NCBI GenBank assembly: GCA_045604705.1
Contig: JAZUOO010000030.1
Location: 1-64,000, forward strand
From: SIG622 sp045604705
Lineage (GTDB): Bacteria; Bacillota; Clostridia; Oscillospirales; CAG-382
Reading direction: 5' to 3'
Length of the DNA stretch: 64,000 nucleotides
Positions within the stretch are counted from its first letter, which is position 1. Each line of letters begins with the position of its first letter. The position numbers and the translations under genes are program-made. Positions 62,601 through 64,000 of this stretch are shown here, one piece after another. The notes under the pieces were generated by a model. That model saw nothing but the letters and a program-made list of their open reading frames with translations, was not told the DNA's origin and did not search any database.

Positions 62601-63158
62601 ATGGAAAACAAAAAATTATTAAAAAAGAGATTGTATATTCTTGTTGAATGTGCAATTATGGTTTCACTTGCATTTGTACTGAGTCTTATAAAGATATGGG
62701 AAATGCCCTTCGGAGGCTCAATAACGCTGCTTTCAATGCTGCCGATATGCATGGTATCACTGCGACGCGGAATAAAATGGGGACTTGGTGCTGCGTTTGT
62801 TTATTCCTGCACTCAGGCTCTTGTTTCGGGTGCTGTCGGCTGGGGACTTTCCGTGGGAGTTCTTATTGTGTGCTTCCTGTTTGACTACATTATAGCATTC
62901 ACAGCTCTGGGTCTCGCAGGGATTTTCGGAAACAATGGTTTTAAACGTCAGATCTCCGGTATTGTACTTGCCTGTGTTTTAAGATTTATATGTCACTATA
63001 TTTCCGGGGTTACAATCTGGGGATCATCTGCGCTTGATTACGGATTTTCAAACCCCTATCTCTACTCACTTTTATACAACGGAGCATATATGCTTCCCGA
63101 AACGGTATTCACCTGCATAGGTGCGGTACTGCTTCTGCGGAAATTCAAAAAAGATTAA
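62601..63158 (+). CDS. thiT: Energy-coupled thiamine transporter ThiT
   Basis: 185 residues; the thiamine-binding S component of an ECF transporter, with about six membrane helices. Recognisable segments: ALAFVLSLIKIWEMPFGGSI-like first loop, LPICMVSLRRGIKWG, RFICHYISGVTIWG and the C-terminal YNGAYMLPE. ATG 62601 lies 10 nt after AAAGG. Control by the TPP riboswitch confirms the substrate. The ECF energising module is not in the window. Confidence 0.96.
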   Translation: MENKKLLKKRLYILVECAIMVSLAFVLSLIKIWEMPFGGSITLLSMLPICMVSLRRGIKWGLGAAFVYSCTQALVSGAVGWGLSVGVLIVCFLFDYIIAFTALGLAGIFGNNGFKRQISGIVLACVLRFICHYISGVTIWGSSALDYGFSNPYLYSLLYNGAYMLPETVFTCIGAVLLLRKFKKD

Positions 63159-63162
63159 TAAA

Positions 63163-63206
63163 AAGCAAGCTGTGCATCACAAAATCCGGTGCACAGCCTT
63201 TTTTAC
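63163..63206. terminator. Bidirectional terminator between thiT and the small Cys protein
   Basis: GCTGTGCATC, 9-nt loop, GGTGCACAGC with T-runs on both strands (CTTTTTT rightward, TTGCTTTTT leftward). It overlaps the stop codon of the leftward gene. Confidence 0.85.
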
Positions 63207-63385
63207 ATATTTCCGTATTTATTGTTTCTGCATCCGCCGAATCTTTTTTCGCACTCGGCTCTTGACAGGCATTCATATACAACGTCCTTACCGCAGTCGG
63301 TTCTGATAATTGCCGCATTGGCATCAATTATGTTACAGTACCGTTCTATTATTTCACGATATTTATGTTTTGTTTCCTTATCCAT
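63203..63385 (-). CDS. Small cysteine-containing protein, unknown function
   Basis: 60 residues, MDKETKHKYREIIERYCN..., with cysteines at about 17, 31, 39, 45 and 52 (CGKDVVYECLSRAECEKRFGGC). Supported as a real gene by GGAGG 7 nt before ATG 63385 and a terminator right at its stop. The cysteine spacing could bind metal. I do not recognise a family. The 177 nt upstream show no gene and only weak promoter matches. Confidence 0.6.
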   Translation of the reverse strand: MDKETKHKYREIIERYCNIIDANAAIIRTDCGKDVVYECLSRAECEKRFGGCRNNKYGNM

Positions 63386-63562
63386 AGGCACACCTCCGCA
63401 ATGTATTCTGATATATTCTATGCGGATAGCAGTGAAAGTATACCTGATTTTTTCAGTATCGGAGCATAGTTTCACGCCGTGGTTCAAAGTTTTACAAAGC
63501 CGCTGACCGGGAAACAATCGAAACAGTATAGTATGTGCTGTCTTTTGCGAATTTTGTCGCTT

Positions 63563-64000
63563 TTATTCTTCATCCATCACAACAACCTTACATTTTTCGC
63601 CGAGAATTCTTGCTTCTCTGTCGTGACAGCTGAGAATTATTATCTGATATTCCTCCGAGAGAGTACACAGGACATTGAGGATGTTTGTGAGTCTGGTGTC
63701 ATCTATCTTCGCAAAGGAATCATCAAATATCAACGTAGGTTTGTTTTTACACAAATATTCCATCAGTGCGACTCTCAAAGCAATATATGCGGCATCATAG
63801 GTTCCTGAGCTTAAAAATCCCGCTTTTCTTGTTTCGGAATCATTTTCCTCCAGCACTTTTACAGCAAAATCCTTGTCAAAGAAAAGACTTCTGTACTTTC
63901 CGCCGGTAAAGTTTGAGAACAGCTCTCCCGCCCTTTCGGATATTTGCGGGAATACATCGCCTCTTATGCTTTCACCCGACTTTTCAAGAAGCTCTATTGC
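63563..64000 (-). CDS. AAA/SMC-like ATPase, C-terminal part (YhaN-like), 5' end outside window
   Basis: The minus strand is open from the window edge to the stop at 63563 (about 145 residues). The ABC-type signature LSSGTYDAAYIALRVAL, Walker B LIFDDSFAKID and the following LSCHDREARI (H-loop) identify the C-terminal ATPase half of a RecF/SMC/YhaN-type protein with a split ATPase and long coiled coils. Partners such as an SbcD-like nuclease (YhaM/YhaO) would lie beyond the edge. Confidence 0.85.
   Translation of the reverse strand, partial: AIELLEKSGESIRGDVFPQISERAGELFSNFTGGKYRSLFFDKDFAVKVLEENDSETRKAGFLSSGTYDAAYIALRVALMEYLCKNKPTLIFDDSFAKIDDTRLTNILNVLCTLSEEYQIIILSCHDREARILGEKCKVVVMDEE

Noticed and set aside
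1..64000. tRNA, rRNA, CRISPR array or transposase
   Set aside because: No TPsiC-like GGTTCRAATCC signature, no rRNA cores, no regularly spaced direct repeats and no DDE or serine/tyrosine recombinase motifs were noticed on either strand.

Overview
The window looks like chromosomal DNA of an anaerobic, endospore-forming member of the Clostridia, possibly a gut Oscillospiraceae/Ruminococcus-like lineage (inference). The signs are: sporulation genes (spoVB, yabP, yabQ, spoIIR); the Firmicute arrangements rimP-nusA-rnpM-ylxQ-infB-rbfA, cdaA-cdaR, addB-addA and recA-recX; a biotin-dependent sodium-pumping decarboxylase; HemZ; and a secreted protein with a C-terminal dockerin-like domain. Base composition is moderately AT-rich, and most genes have clear AAAGG/GGAGG ribosome binding sites. 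I saw no rRNA, tRNA, CRISPR array, transposase or phage gene.

Layout. 1-25254 is read leftwards: decarboxylase gamma, biotin carrier and beta subunits; an HD hydrolase; a decayed gene; hpf; then a long run cdaA, cdaR, a COG2509 flavoprotein, rseC, recJ, rel, dtd, hemZ, spoVB, mazG, hup, rqcP, yabP, yabQ, ftsB and an orphan fumarase alpha subunit. A large repeat-containing secreted protein (21265-25254) sits upstream of cdaA. 25910-46086 is read rightwards: a lysine riboswitch with an NhaC-type transporter, an ABM-domain protein, nagA, a DUF975-like membrane protein, metG, tatD, an SDR reductase, an esterase pseudogene, a PHP phosphatase, an Lrp-type regulator plus aminotransferase, ispE, spoIIR, addB and addA. 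46089-62235 is again leftward: a DUF1846 protein, an RlmI-like methyltransferase, recX/recA, murA, a YycI/YycH-like pair, the rimP-nusA-infB-rbfA operon and an MBL hydrolase. A TPP riboswitch and thiT (rightward) follow, then a 60-aa Cys-rich protein and the end of a large ATPase (leftward).

Systems. Translation and ribosome maintenance (hpf, rqcP, rimP, nusA, infB, rbfA, metG, dtd), DNA repair (recA, recX, recJ, addAB), second messengers (cdaA for c-di-AMP, rel for (p)ppGpp) and sporulation dominate.

The most interesting signals are regulatory. (1) A structured leader of about 115 nt occurs twice, before the ABM gene (28138-28247, + strand) and before rimP (61061-61176, - strand). Its ends are near-identical, but its two internal hairpins keep their pairing with different sequences. 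(2) A perfect 10-bp inverted repeat would bury the spoIIR ribosome binding site in read-through mRNA, while a sigma-F-like promoter inside it would make mRNA lacking the blocking arm. (3) A sigma-E-like promoter precedes yabPQ. (4) A lysine riboswitch identifies an NhaC-family protein as a probable lysine transporter. Two genes (2467-3135 and 29848-30690) seem to have ATA or ATT where a start codon is expected.
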